Part shown: positions 17,364 to 26,822 of the stretch, one piece after another
Numbering within the stretch: the first letter of the stretch is position 1
Layout: every line of letters begins with the position of its first letter
From: Acinetobacter silvestris
GTDB lineage: Bacteria; Pseudomonadota; Gammaproteobacteria; Pseudomonadales; Moraxellaceae
Direction: 5' to 3'
Assembly: GCF_002135235.1 (NCBI RefSeq)
Contig: NZ_NEGB01000003.1
Span: 1-64,000 of the forward strand
Length of the DNA: 64,000 nt
Notes under the pieces: model-generated
Told to the model about the DNA's origin: nothing
The model's input: only the letters and a program-made list of their open reading frames with translations
The model's database searches: none
Program-made: the position numbers and the translations under genes

Positions 17364-19121
17364 TTATTGAGATTCTAATTCATAAACAGCTTTACCTTCT
17401 TTATAGGTTGCTAAAATTTTAATATCTTTTAAATATTGATTTGGAACAGTAATTGGATTTTTATCCAAGATCACAAAGTCAGCGAGTTTACCAACTTCAA
17501 TGGTGCCTTTATCCTTTTCTTCAAAATATTGATAAGCAGCCCAATCTGTTACCGATTTCAAGGCAATATACGGGCTGACTTTTTGATCTTCACCTAGTAC
17601 ATAGCCTGAACGTGTGATTCGATTTACGGTTGCATCAATGGTCATCATACTACGAGGAGGGATTACAGGTGCATCATGATGTTCTGTGAATATCATACCT
17701 CTACGTAATGCAGAACCTGTTGGTGATATTCGACTTGCACGTTCAGGACCTAGAGTTTCGAATCTATGCCAATCCCCCCAATAATAAGTATGTAATGAGA
17801 AGAAAGATGGAATTAAGCCTAATTCTTGGGCATGATCCAATTGATCTTCACGTATGGTTTGCGCGTGGATAATCACATTTCGACGATCTGCTTTACCGTA
17901 TTTTTGAGTAGCGGATGTAATCGTTTGGATATATTGATCAATGGCGGCATCACCATTTGTATGAGCTAGAATTTGCCAATGATGGGTAAAAGCTAAATCA
18001 ATCGCGTCTTGTACTGTTTGTTGTGAGTAAGCTGGATAACCGCGGTAGTTTTTGTCTTTACCTTCAGGTGGAATCAGGTATGGTTGTGTGAGCCAAGCTG
18101 TTTTCCCTTGTGGTGAGCCATCTAGACTAATTTTTACCCCGCCAATTCGAAAATGATTTTGATAGGTCAGGCTAGTGCCATGTTTCAGCATATAATCTTT
18201 TTCGTTCATCGCATCAGGGTAAGACACTAGATCAATCTTAAGTTGGCCTGTGTTGGCTAAATGGCGCCATAATTCTGTTGTTCCTGCATCGGCACGACCT
18301 TCCTGTACGGTAGTGTAACCATTCCGCATATATGCCTGAACAGCTGTTTTTGCCATATTTTGCATCATATCTGGTGGTACTTGTTTAAACGCTGCTGCCA
18401 TTGCGGAAAAGACAGCAGATTCTTCTAATACGCCACTAGGTTCTTGTGAGCCCGCTATTCTACGAATTACACCCCCTGATGGATTTGGGCTGTTCTTATC
18501 TATTTTGAGTAGCTCGAGAGCCTTGTGATTGACGGTGGCCAAATGTCCTGATTGGTGCAAGATAATAATTGGATTGGTTTTTGAGATTTTATCTAAGTCG
18601 TTAGCTGTTGGATGGTGCTTTTCATTCAATTGAGCATCATCATAGCCATTGCCAATAATCCAACCAGAAGTGGCGTTAATAAAGTCAGTATTCTTTACTT
18701 GCCAATCTTTCATGGCTTGAATGAGTGAAGCAATATCAGAAACAGTCCCATCTGGTGCTGGATAAAGGTTCGCTACAGTCTGTTGTAAACCGACACTGTT
18801 AACATGACTATGTGCATCGATAAATCCAGGAAGGAGAGTGTGGTTGTGAAGGTTGAGCAGCGTTGTATTTTTATTTTTTAATTTTTGAGCTTGATCTAAG
18901 TTTCCTGTAAATTTAATTCGTCCATTTTCAACGATGATCGCTTCTACATAATTAGGCGATGTGCCTTGCATGGTCAAAATTGGACCACCAAAAAATAATT
19001 GTGAATCTTGTTTGGATATATTTTTAGATTGTAATGGGGTGCTAGCACATCCGAAAAGTAATTGTGACATCAATATCGGTAAAGCTAGTGTGGAGATTTT
19101 AAAATGATAACGGGATGACAT
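17364..19121 (-). CDS. YtcJ-type metal-dependent amidohydrolase, lipoprotein
   Basis: This protein belongs to the amidohydrolase 3 group (YtcJ/LAF3-like). Seen: LLPGFIDAHSHVNSVG (metal HxH), a ligand block near IILHQSGHLATVNHKAL, GGVKISLDGSPQGKTAWL, LAHTNGDAAIDQYI, VIIHAQTIREDQLDHA and LADFVILDKNPI. Relatives hydrolyse amide or carbamate-like bonds; the substrate is unknown. ATG 19121 gives 585 residues with a proper GGAG ribosome site and a lipobox (LLFGC), which predicts a lipid-anchored envelope enzyme. The frame stays open to an earlier ATG at 19169, but that adds an unlikely hydrophobic prefix. Confidence 0.82.
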   Translation of the reverse strand: MSSRYHFKISTLALPILMSQLLFGCASTPLQSKNISKQDSQLFFGGPILTMQGTSPNYVEAIIVENGRIKFTGNLDQAQKLKNKNTTLLNLHNHTLLPGFIDAHSHVNSVGLQQTVANLYPAPDGTVSDIASLIQAMKDWQVKNTDFINATSGWIIGNGYDDAQLNEKHHPTANDLDKISKTNPIIILHQSGHLATVNHKALELLKIDKNSPNPSGGVIRRIAGSQEPSGVLEESAVFSAMAAAFKQVPPDMMQNMAKTAVQAYMRNGYTTVQEGRADAGTTELWRHLANTGQLKIDLVSYPDAMNEKDYMLKHGTSLTYQNHFRIGGVKISLDGSPQGKTAWLTQPYLIPPEGKDKNYRGYPAYSQQTVQDAIDLAFTHHWQILAHTNGDAAIDQYIQTITSATQKYGKADRRNVIIHAQTIREDQLDHAQELGLIPSFFSLHTYYWGDWHRFETLGPERASRISPTGSALRRGMIFTEHHDAPVIPPRSMMTIDATVNRITRSGYVLGEDQKVSPYIALKSVTDWAAYQYFEEKDKGTIEVGKLADFVILDKNPITVPNQYLKDIKILATYKEGKAVYELESQ

Positions 19122-19400
19122 AATTACTCCAACCATTAAAAACCAAAAATTAAATAAGTAATACAGCAATTTATTTGAAACTAGCAGAGCGGTAGTTTTT
19201 TGTATAGAAAAATTAAGTAAGGAAACGTAGCCAATACAATGATTTTTTTAAGAAAGAGAATATTTGAATTAAATACTCAAATGATAACAAAAGCATAAAA
19301 TACTCATGGGATCGGAGCATCCACTTAGTAGATTATTTTTTGTCATATACGTTTAAGCGTTTCTTGAAAAGTGAACAGGAGCTGATTTTTATCTAAGCAT

Positions 19401-19424
19401 AAAAAAGCCACTACATGAGTGGCT
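19401..19424 (-). terminator. Rho-independent terminator after rlpA
   Basis: Read leftward: GCCACT CATGT AGTGGC followed by TTTTTT. It lies about 30 bases past the rlpA stop. Confidence 0.8.
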
Positions 19425-19455
19425 TAGATGTTAAATGCATATGCAAATCGATAAA

Positions 19456-20067
19456 TTAAGAGTTTGGACCATCAACTCGTTCAATGTTGACACGACCAGT
19501 ACCAGTATTAGTCATACCGAGTTGTTTTGCTGCACCATAAGAGAGGTCAAGTACGCGATTGCCATGGAAAGGACCACGATCATTTACTTTAACCACAACA
19601 CTTTTGCCATTATCTTTGTTGGTTACACGGATATAACAGTTTAAAGGTAAGCTACGGTGCGCTGCAGTTAATTCATTCATATCGAATGTATCACCACTTG
19701 CCGTTTTACGACCATGGAACTGACGACCATACCACGATGCAACACCTGTTTGACTGAATTTACGAACAGTGTTTGAAGCAACGGTATTCAATTTATCAAT
19801 AACTGAAGGTTCATCATCTGGAATTGCAATTTTAGCGGCAATTGTTTGGCGACGAATTTTATCACCTGTACTTTCAGTGATTGCTAAACTGTTCAAATTT
19901 GAAAAGTGTGAATTAAAATTATTTGAATCTTTGCTAATCACACGTGAAGCAAGACTCGAACTATCTGAATCATTGTTTAAATATGACGACTGAACCATTT
20001 CAGCATTAACGGGTGTCATAGTTAAACCCATGGTCAGGGCGATCATATATTTAAGCGAAGCATGCAT
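19456..20067 (-). CDS. rlpA: RlpA-family septal ring lytic transglycosylase / lipoprotein-like
   Basis: The 203-residue protein has a signal peptide (ALTMGLTMTPVNAEM) and a C-terminal double-psi beta-barrel: GVASWYGRQFHGRKTASGD, AAHRSLPLNCYIRVTN, VKVNDRGPFHGNRVLDLS and AAKQLGM. RlpA enzymes cleave peptidoglycan strands lacking stem peptides at the septum. There is no SPOR domain and no lipobox cysteine, so it is a short, soluble periplasmic version. The catalytic aspartate of the VNDRGPF motif and the histidine of FHGRKTASG are present. Confidence 0.85.
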   Translation of the reverse strand: MHASLKYMIALTMGLTMTPVNAEMVQSSYLNNDSDSSSLASRVISKDSNNFNSHFSNLNSLAITESTGDKIRRQTIAAKIAIPDDEPSVIDKLNTVASNTVRKFSQTGVASWYGRQFHGRKTASGDTFDMNELTAAHRSLPLNCYIRVTNKDNGKSVVVKVNDRGPFHGNRVLDLSYGAAKQLGMTNTGTGRVNIERVDGPNS

Positions 20068-20352
20068 ACATTAACTCCTTGGAACCTGTGTTTAATTTTC
20101 TAAATCGCTGAAAATTAACCATCGCGGTCTGTAAATTCACTTTTGCAACTGCATTTAACGGTAGGGGATAATATTCATGCAACAATAAAGCTGTCTACTA
20201 ATATTTAACAAACAGATGTAAAAAGTACAAAAACCCACTAAATTTGATCAAATAATAATCAATATTGTAACCATGTGTGTAAAAAGTGTGATTTGCGATC
20301 AAATTAACAGAAATAATTCTTGACTTGTTGTTTTGTTGGGTGGTTGCGAGTC

Positions 20353-21354
20353 TTAGCGACTCGCAATTTCAGTGCCTAAAAGCCATAAAGCAGTGGCATA
20401 CATGCGACTTTTATTATAGGTCGTAATGACTTGAAAATTAGGATAAGTGATGTAGTAAGTAGACCCATAATTTTCTTGTAATTGAATAACATTTACCAAG
20501 TCCAAGTCATCGATTTGGACGACAGGATTCATGGGAGAAATTCCTTGTTTTTTAAGGACGCCATAGGGCGTTGGTTGCAATAGGTCTTTGGCAATAACGG
20601 AATCAGGTGAATTACCTGTATAGCGTGCTGAAAATGCAATGGGTTGATTACGTTGCCAGCCATGTTGTGCTAGATAATTTGCAATGGAACCAATGGCATC
20701 AACTGCTGAATTTCTTAAATCAACATGGCCATTGCCATCGTAGTCCACACCGAATTTTGGGATGTTACTTGGCATGAATTGTGGGTAACCGACAGCACCT
20801 GCGTAAGAACCTACAATTGAATGGGTGGCTACACCATCTTTATATGACCATGCAATGAGCGCTGCGAGCTCATCTTGGAAATACTGTGCCCGACGTTCAT
20901 AACCGAAGCCAAGCGTTGCTAGCGCGTCTCTGGTGATAAAATTGCCTTTATTGGCTCCAAAACCTGTTTCAACGCCTAAAATGCCTAAAATAATGGCTTG
21001 AGGAACACCGAATTGTTGTTCTGCTCGGTTTAATGTATCTGCGTATTGAGTTTTAAATCGGACACCGCGTTGAATAGTACCTTCAGATAAAAAATTAGTC
21101 TTATATTCATACCAAGGTTTGCTTTCACCCGGGCGATTCATAATATTAATAATATTCGGAATATTTTTGGAGCCATTCATGGCCCAATCTATTTGTTCAC
21201 TGCTTAAACCATAAGTTTGCATGGTCTTATTTTTAAAGTTGTTATATTGAGAATCATTAGCAAAATCATTGGCCTGAGAAAAACTAGAAACTGAAAATGC
21301 AGCTGCACAAAAAGTTAAATTTCTTACTTTTTGAAAAAGCCCAAAAGTAGACAT
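20353..21354 (-). CDS. mltB: Lytic murein transglycosylase B
   Basis: This 333-residue protein is of the SLT_2 family. It has an N-terminal signal peptide ending near SSFSQAN, the catalytic glutamate in ILGVETGFGANKG, and downstream family blocks (DALATLGFGYERRAQYF, AGAVGYPQFMPSN, GVDYDGNGHVDLRNS, AIGSIANYLAQHGW). MltB-type enzymes cut peptidoglycan glycan strands to 1,6-anhydro ends. No lipobox cysteine is seen, unlike E. coli MltB. It is 35 bases downstream of rodA, so the two probably form a cell-shape/wall operon. Confidence 0.88.
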   Translation of the reverse strand: MSTFGLFQKVRNLTFCAAAFSVSSFSQANDFANDSQYNNFKNKTMQTYGLSSEQIDWAMNGSKNIPNIINIMNRPGESKPWYEYKTNFLSEGTIQRGVRFKTQYADTLNRAEQQFGVPQAIILGILGVETGFGANKGNFITRDALATLGFGYERRAQYFQDELAALIAWSYKDGVATHSIVGSYAGAVGYPQFMPSNIPKFGVDYDGNGHVDLRNSAVDAIGSIANYLAQHGWQRNQPIAFSARYTGNSPDSVIAKDLLQPTPYGVLKKQGISPMNPVVQIDDLDLVNVIQLQENYGSTYYITYPNFQVITTYNKSRMYATALWLLGTEIASR

Positions 21355-21389
21355 GTGTTGTATATTCCTAATTATTTATGTGTATAAAC

Positions 21390-22532
21390 TTAGCGATGAG
21401 TATGAATCGACATGACGATGCCAAAAGTTGCCATTAATGTAATAATTGCAGTACCACCATAACTCATAAAAGGTAGAGGTACACCGACTACAGGTAAAAT
21501 ACCACTGACCATGCCTGCGTTTACAAATACATAAACAAAAAATGACAAAGCTAGAGCACCTGCAACAAGTCGTCCATAGTTATGAAAGCACTGCAAGCTG
21601 ATCTGAAAGGTTCTAAAAATAATTGCAAAATAGATGATCATTAAGATAAAGATCCCAATGAGCCCAAATTCTTCAGAGAATGCGGCAATAATAAAGTCGG
21701 TATGGCCTTCAGGTAAGAAGTGTAAATGTGATTGCGTACCTTCAAGATATCCTCGTCCTATAAATCCACCTGACCCAATTGCAGTTTTAGATTGAATGAT
21801 ATTCCAACCCGTTCCGAGGGCATCTGCTTCGGGATTCAATAGTGTGAGAACGCGCTGCCTTTGATAGTCATGTAATAAGAACTCCCAAGCAATCGGGATG
21901 ATGACACCAGCGGCTGCTATAGCGGCCATGATCATTTTCCAAGATAAACCACTGAGGAAAAGGACAAAAATTCCGCTTGCAAGAATAAGTAAAGACGTGC
22001 CTAAGTCAGGTTGTTCAGCAATCAGTAAAAATGGAACACCAATTAACATGAGTGATATACACACATTTTTAAAACTAGGCGGAAGCGGATTCCGTGATAA
22101 AAACCAGGCAATCATTAAAGGCATGCCAATTTTCATAAATTCACTGGGTTGCACACTGCCAAAACCAGGAATACCGATCCAGCGTTTTGCTCCAAGTCGT
22201 ATTTCACCAAATGCCACTACGGCCAACAGGCATAAAATAGCAAAGCTATAAAAATAGGGTGCAAATGCTTGATAAACTTTTGGAGGAATTTGTGCTAAAG
22301 CAAACATCACAATAAAACCGATGCCAAAGCTCATGGCTTGCTTGGAAACCAGTCCGACATCTTGTGCTGAAGCACTATAAAGGACGGTCAGACCTAGGAT
22401 GGCATTTAAGAATAAAAACAAACATAGCCATGGGTCAATATGTAACCTTTGCCAACGCGAGGGTTGCATGGCGGTACTTAATCCATCTCGGGGAGAATGG
22501 CGAAGAAATTTATACTGTGAACTCGGGGCCAT
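21390..22532 (-). CDS. rodA: RodA peptidoglycan glycosyltransferase (SEDS)
   Basis: RodA polymerises lipid II for cell elongation together with PBP2. The 380-residue chain has about ten membrane helices and the SEDS signatures: AKRWIGIPGFGSVQPSEFMK, EQPDLGTSLLI (essential Asp region), GSGGFIGRGYLEGTQSH, FLPEGHTDFIIAAFSEEFG and VGVPLPFMSYGGTA. The hydrophilic N-terminus is about 25 residues longer than in E. coli; Met22 is an alternative start. mltB follows immediately. Confidence 0.93.
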   Translation of the reverse strand: MAPSSQYKFLRHSPRDGLSTAMQPSRWQRLHIDPWLCLFLFLNAILGLTVLYSASAQDVGLVSKQAMSFGIGFIVMFALAQIPPKVYQAFAPYFYSFAILCLLAVVAFGEIRLGAKRWIGIPGFGSVQPSEFMKIGMPLMIAWFLSRNPLPPSFKNVCISLMLIGVPFLLIAEQPDLGTSLLILASGIFVLFLSGLSWKMIMAAIAAAGVIIPIAWEFLLHDYQRQRVLTLLNPEADALGTGWNIIQSKTAIGSGGFIGRGYLEGTQSHLHFLPEGHTDFIIAAFSEEFGLIGIFILMIIYFAIIFRTFQISLQCFHNYGRLVAGALALSFFVYVFVNAGMVSGILPVVGVPLPFMSYGGTAIITLMATFGIVMSIHTHR

Positions 22533-22724
22533 TGGACTGCTGTATTACTGTGGAAAGAGCTTTGCGCATGCTATCACAATCTTAGTTGAAGGCAATCTGT
22601 ATCCATATTTAGCAATAAAAATTTACGTAAGCAAAGAATACAGTCGTACTTTATTTTGAATGTAAGGAGATAGTTATATGTGGTTTTTTACAGATCGATT
22701 GAGGATCGATATGCTTTAAGGCAC

Positions 22725-22753
22725 AAAAAAGGCCCTTTAACAGGACCTTTTTT
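22725..22753. terminator. Bidirectional terminator-like hairpin
   Basis: AAAAAAGGCCC TTTAACA GGACCTTTTTT: stem with A-run and T-run on both sides. It lies 25 bases past the stop of the leftward gene at 22778 and would serve that gene. Confidence 0.75.
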
Positions 22754-22777
22754 GCTGATTTTAATGATCAAATTGAA

Positions 22778-23428
22778 TTAATGAACAAATAAGGTATCGT
22801 GATATTCAGCCACGGCCAAAATTTCCTCATTATTTAAATTAGGAATGAGTTTATCAATCGCAATATGCACAGCTTTGGTGACCGCTGCAGCACCAAGATC
22901 AGAGGCTTTACGCTTAATCAAACCTAAATCTAAAGTCTTGTTAAAATCTTTCATAAAATGAGCGATCGTAACGTCTGCAAACTGTTTGTATTGCTTAGAC
23001 AGTACACCACGATCAATTTCATTGCCGTCACGAATGTCTGCAAAACTACTTTTGAGATTCGTCACTAGATTTGCATCAAGATTCACACCCACACGGTTTT
23101 GAGCTTCTGGGTCTTTGAATAGGCTGTTCTCAGAAAATTCAATGGACTGACGTACGACATCATTGTCTGCTTTACTGAGCAGCTGTTTGAGTAAAACAGC
23201 CACAGTAGACTTGATGTAGCCTGCTAATTTTTCAGCAGTTTCTCGCTTGTCACTTGCTGGGAAGCGACGTACCAGTTCAACCAATAAAGCATCAATGATT
23301 TCATCATTAATCAATAATGCAGTTTGGTCACGCAGTGGATACAGTGGTTCATTAGAATTTTTTTTCTCAATACCAGTTTGAATATTCTTAAGCAGTTCTT
23401 CAGACGGTACAAAACCAAAAAAGGGCAT
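22778..23428 (-). CDS. Conserved hypothetical protein (216 aa)
   Basis: No family recognised. The protein is soluble, mostly helical and acidic/charged, with no signal peptide and no membrane segment. Regions such as EIIDALLVELVRRFPASDKRETAEKLAGYI look like amphipathic helices. It lies 24 bases after queF on the same strand and may be the last gene of the ABC-queF transcription unit, ending at the terminator at 22725. Confidence 0.7.
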   Translation of the reverse strand: MPFFGFVPSEELLKNIQTGIEKKNSNEPLYPLRDQTALLINDEIIDALLVELVRRFPASDKRETAEKLAGYIKSTVAVLLKQLLSKADNDVVRQSIEFSENSLFKDPEAQNRVGVNLDANLVTNLKSSFADIRDGNEIDRGVLSKQYKQFADVTIAHFMKDFNKTLDLGLIKRKASDLGAAAVTKAVHIAIDKLIPNLNNEEILAVAEYHDTLFVH

Positions 23429-23451
23429 TGTTAAAACCTCAAAGTTTCATC

Positions 23452-24264
23452 TTATTGTCGCGCCAATCGAATTGGGCTTGGCATCCATGATTCATCCGAT
23501 ACACGACATGGATTAATATCTAATCCACCACGGCGTGTATAAGTTGCATATACCATCAGCTTTTCTGGTTTTAAATTTTGCCAAATATCGGCAAAAATTT
23601 GTTCCACACATTGCTCGTGAAAACCATTATGCTGACGATACGAGATAATATAAGCTAAAACACTGCGATAACAAGGTTTTTTACCTTGATAACGAATAAA
23701 AACTGTACCCCAATCAGGTTGTCCAGTGACAGGACAATTACTGCGTAAAAGGTGGGAGTACATTTGAATTTCTAGGTCTTGGGCATTTTGATCTAGGCTT
23801 AATAAGCTAGCATCAGGATGATTGACTAGGTAGTCAGGTTCTTGATTATCAATGCAAAGACCTTGAGGTTGGCTGATGGCTAAATCATCGACCTGAAATA
23901 AGTCTAATTTAACATCAGCTTCAGCCGCCTTGGATAAATCTTTTTCAACCGTGTTAATAAAAGCTTCTTTTGAATCAAACTGAGTGAAGTTCATACTATT
24001 AAAGTAGAGCTTTAATGATTTTGATTCGATCAAATTTGGGGATGTTGCAGGCAGTGTAATACGTCCAATCGCAACTTGGGGGATGCCCTTGGTATTAAGC
24101 CAAGAGATTTCAAAAACATGCCACCAATCTTTGCCTTGATAGATGCCTTCAACCTGTGCGTAATTTTCGCGTGATGCCAGTCGTGCAATCGGAAACAAAA
24201 TTTCAGGCTGGTATGTACTTGGATAATCGGTTTCTTTACCCAATAAAGAGAGTTCTACAGTCAT
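23452..24264 (-). CDS. queF: NADPH-dependent 7-cyano-7-deazaguanine reductase
   Basis: QueF reduces preQ0 to preQ1 in queuosine synthesis. The 270-residue length is that of the long, E. coli-type (bimodular T-fold) enzyme. Seen: the QueF motif ESKSLKLYFNSMN, the catalytic cysteine in LRSNCPVTGQPDW, and YRQHNGFHEQCVEQIF. The start ATG overlaps the stop of the upstream ABC permease (TAATG at 24266-24262), so they are translationally coupled, although no functional link is obvious. Confidence 0.95.
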   Translation of the reverse strand: MTVELSLLGKETDYPSTYQPEILFPIARLASRENYAQVEGIYQGKDWWHVFEISWLNTKGIPQVAIGRITLPATSPNLIESKSLKLYFNSMNFTQFDSKEAFINTVEKDLSKAAEADVKLDLFQVDDLAISQPQGLCIDNQEPDYLVNHPDASLLSLDQNAQDLEIQMYSHLLRSNCPVTGQPDWGTVFIRYQGKKPCYRSVLAYIISYRQHNGFHEQCVEQIFADIWQNLKPEKLMVYATYTRRGGLDINPCRVSDESWMPSPIRLARQ

Positions 24265-25037
24265 TATTCACGCATTCCTTCACCACGAGAAAGTAAATAG
24301 TAGGCAATGCCATACAGTGCCACACAACATAAGGTAACGATGCTTAGAGAGAATGATACATTCACATCACTATGCCCTAGAATGCCGAAACGGAATGCAT
24401 TGACCATATATACAATCGGATTTACTAAAGAGAGATTTTGCCAAAAAGGGCTTAATGAACTAATCGCATAAAATACACCACCTAAATATGTCAGCGGTGT
24501 TAATACGAAAGTGGGGATAATTGAAATATCATCAAAAGATTTGGCATAGACTGCATTAATTAAGCCACCTAATGAAAATAATAAAGAGGTCACAATAACA
24601 GTATAAATGGTCACGAAGACGTTATGAATGGCAAGGTCTGTGAAGAACAAGCTCATTGCCGTGACAATGGCACCTACCAATACACCACGACATACACCAC
24701 CTATTACATATCCCCAAAGCACCAAATGTAAAGGTACTGGACTCATAATCAGTTCTTCAATACTTTTTTGAAACTTGGCGCTAAAGAAACTTGCTGATAC
24801 GTTGGCATAACTGTTGGTGATCACCGCCATCATAATTAAACCAGGGACAATAAACTGCATATAGCTAAAACCACCCATTTGTCCAATGCGTGATCCGACT
24901 AAATTACCGAAGATCACAAAGTACAAACTCATGGTAATAGCAGGCGGTAGTAAAGTTTGTGGCCAAATACGCATAAAACGGCGAATTTCTTTTTGAACTA
25001 AGGTGAATAACGCAATTCTGAGTTGGGTGAAGTTCAT
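24264..25037 (-). CDS. ABC-2 type exporter permease (YadH-like)
   Basis: This 257-residue protein has six hydrophobic segments and the ABC-2 pattern (LPPAITMSLYFVIFGNLVGSRIG, FIVPGLIMMAVITNSYANVSASFF, ELIMSPVPLHLVLWGYVIGGVCRG, PLTYLGGVFYAI). It pairs with the ATPase gene that ends just upstream (4-base overlap). It resembles E. coli YadH; the substrate is unknown. Confidence 0.85.
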   Translation of the reverse strand: MNFTQLRIALFTLVQKEIRRFMRIWPQTLLPPAITMSLYFVIFGNLVGSRIGQMGGFSYMQFIVPGLIMMAVITNSYANVSASFFSAKFQKSIEELIMSPVPLHLVLWGYVIGGVCRGVLVGAIVTAMSLFFTDLAIHNVFVTIYTVIVTSLLFSLGGLINAVYAKSFDDISIIPTFVLTPLTYLGGVFYAISSLSPFWQNLSLVNPIVYMVNAFRFGILGHSDVNVSFSLSIVTLCCVALYGIAYYLLSRGEGMRE

Positions 25038-25969
25038 TGCGCTGCTCCATCAAGGTTTTTTTCAACCATTTTTACAAACAGTTCTTCTAAACGACTGGAT
25101 TTGTTTCGCATACTGGTGACGCCAATCCCTTGAGCTTCTAGAAGTTGGAATAGGTCATTTAAGGTATGGCCTTTATCCATGGTGACTTCTAAAGTAACGG
25201 GATCAATTAAATTGAATTTGACCCCAATAATGTCAAGATGAAAGGGTTCAATTGGATTTTTTAAATCAAAAATAAAGGATTCTTCATTCAGCTGATTGAG
25301 GAAACCCTTCATGGTGGTATCTTCTTTAATCACACCGCGATCAATAATCGCAATACGACGACACAGCATTTCTGCTTCTTCTAAATAATGTGTGGTAAGG
25401 ATAATAGAAGTACCTTGCTCATTCATTTCTGTGAGGAAATCCCACATTGAGCGACGCAGTTCAATATCTACACCTGCTGTAGGTTCATCTAGAATGAGTA
25501 ATTTCGGTTCATGCATCATGGCACGGGCAATCATTAAGCGACGTTTCATCCCACCTGATAGCATGCGTGCTTGAACATTACGTTTTTCCCATAAACCTAA
25601 TTTTTCTAAATAAAGTTCAGCGCGTTGTTCGGCAATTTTTTTAGGAATACCGTAATAACCCGCTTGAGTTACCAAAATATCAAAGATTTTTTCAAATTGA
25701 CCAAAGTTAAATTCTTGCGGCACCACACCTAAACATTGTTTGGCGCGTGAAGGATGGGTATCTAGATTGTGCCCAAAAATTTCGACTGTCCCTGAAGTTT
25801 TACGTGTCAAAGAGCTGATGATACTAATCGTTGTGGATTTGCCAGCGCCATTTGGACCGAGAAGGGCATAAAATTCACCTTCGGGAACAGTTAAATCAAT
25901 GCCTTTGAGCGCTTGAAAGCCATTCCGATATGTCTTAGACAAATCTCTTAACGTCAATGCATCAGTCAT
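25034..25969 (-). CDS. ABC transporter ATP-binding protein (YadG-like)
   Basis: This 311-residue ATPase has Walker A GPNGAGKSTT, the signature LSGGMKRRLMIARAM, Walker B LLILDEPTAGVD and the switch histidine in TTHYLEEAE. The C-terminal 80 residues form the small domain seen in ABC-2 exporters. It forms an operon with the permease and queF. It resembles E. coli YadG; the exported compound is unknown. Confidence 0.88.
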   Translation of the reverse strand: MTDALTLRDLSKTYRNGFQALKGIDLTVPEGEFYALLGPNGAGKSTTISIISSLTRKTSGTVEIFGHNLDTHPSRAKQCLGVVPQEFNFGQFEKIFDILVTQAGYYGIPKKIAEQRAELYLEKLGLWEKRNVQARMLSGGMKRRLMIARAMMHEPKLLILDEPTAGVDIELRRSMWDFLTEMNEQGTSIILTTHYLEEAEMLCRRIAIIDRGVIKEDTTMKGFLNQLNEESFIFDLKNPIEPFHLDIIGVKFNLIDPVTLEVTMDKGHTLNDLFQLLEAQGIGVTSMRNKSSRLEELFVKMVEKNLDGAAQ

Positions 25970-26111
25970 GAAGTACTCACTTAGTTAATAGTGTCTATAT
26001 TGTGAGTGATCTTACGCAATAAACCAAGCGTACTTCACGGAATTATCTGTTGCAAATAAAGAACGTTGTATAAGGATTGAGCGGGAGTATGGTTAAACAA
26101 TTGATATTTGC

Positions 26112-26139
26112 TTTACCTTCTGCTTTTTTTTGTTATGAT
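26112..26139 (+). promoter_or_regulatory. Candidate promoter of tRNA-Arg
   Basis: TTTACC (26112-26117) and TATGAT (26134-26139) are separated by 16 bases, with the -10 element 18 bases before the tRNA. Confidence 0.45.
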
Positions 26140-26157
26140 GTGCGCACTTACTATAAG

Positions 26158-26233
26158 GCGGCCATAGCTCAACTGGATAGAGTACAGGTTTCCGAAGCCT
26201 GTGGCGTGGGTTCGAGTCCCGCTGGCCGTACCA
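26158..26233 (+). tRNA. tRNA-Arg, anticodon CCG
   Basis: The 76 bases fold as a cloverleaf. Acceptor GCGGCCA pairs with TGGCCGT (terminal G-T wobble), the D-arm TAGCTCAACTGGATAGAGTA is normal, the anticodon arm CAGGT-TTCCGAA-GCCTG gives anticodon CCG, and the T-arm is GTGGG-TTCGAGT-CCCGC. The discriminator A and an encoded CCA follow. It reads CGG arginine codons. Confidence 0.95.
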
Positions 26234-26822
26234 TATTTAAAAATGAAAAAATCAGTCAATAATAAATACCTTTTTAATTTCTTATTTTTCTAAATAACTG
26301 TATCTATTTGTTAAAGCTCACTATTTTGTTGTTTTAAATTAACAGGCTGTCCGTGATTAATATTTTAATTAAATTTAATAATTTTTGAGTCGAGTGGCAT
26401 TCAATATATCTAAAATAGATCAAGAGTAGATTGTTTGTGCATGCGTTCCGAATTGTAAGCATATCTTGATGTAGCGGCGTGATTGCACTATATTTAAGCC
26501 ATAGTAGATCGAGAAGATTCTACTCTTTAGTTGGACGGATCAATGACGGCTTGTTGAATTTGTAAGTAATTCTTCAAATAAAAAATAAGCACTAGCCATC
26601 CAACCCAAAAAGCTCACAGAAATGTGGGCTTTTTCACTGGTATAGAAAATAGAAATTGCTTGATTTACAACATTAAAAAACTGATTTAAAATTTGAGTAA
26701 TTTGGATGCTTATTTGTATCGCTAATGATATTTATTTTGATAACTATATAAATATAAAATGTCTTAAAAAGACACTTATAGGACTTTAAATTACTCAGAT
26801 CATAAATTATGCAGTAAAAACG
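26234..26822. other. Long intergenic region downstream of tRNA-Arg
   Basis: 589 bases with no convincing gene. A terminator-like hairpin sits at 26607-26634. On the minus strand, part of 26340-26560 stays open (around ITPLHQDMLTIRNAC) without a start codon or any family I know; it could be a relic of something once inserted next to the tRNA. Confidence 0.5.
26607..26634. terminator. Terminator-like hairpin
   Basis: AAAAAGCTCACA GAAA TGTGGGCTTTTT: stem with one mismatch and a GAAA tetraloop, A-run and T-run on the two sides. It could end transcription from either side. Confidence 0.65.

Noticed and set aside
24264..25969. ABC exporter as a dedicated queuosine precursor transporter because of coupling with queF
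   Set aside because: It has exporter-type (ABC-2) features, and gene overlap alone does not show a shared pathway.
26077..26262. 61-codon frame across tRNA-Arg
   Set aside because: It covers the tRNA gene itself; the frame is chance.
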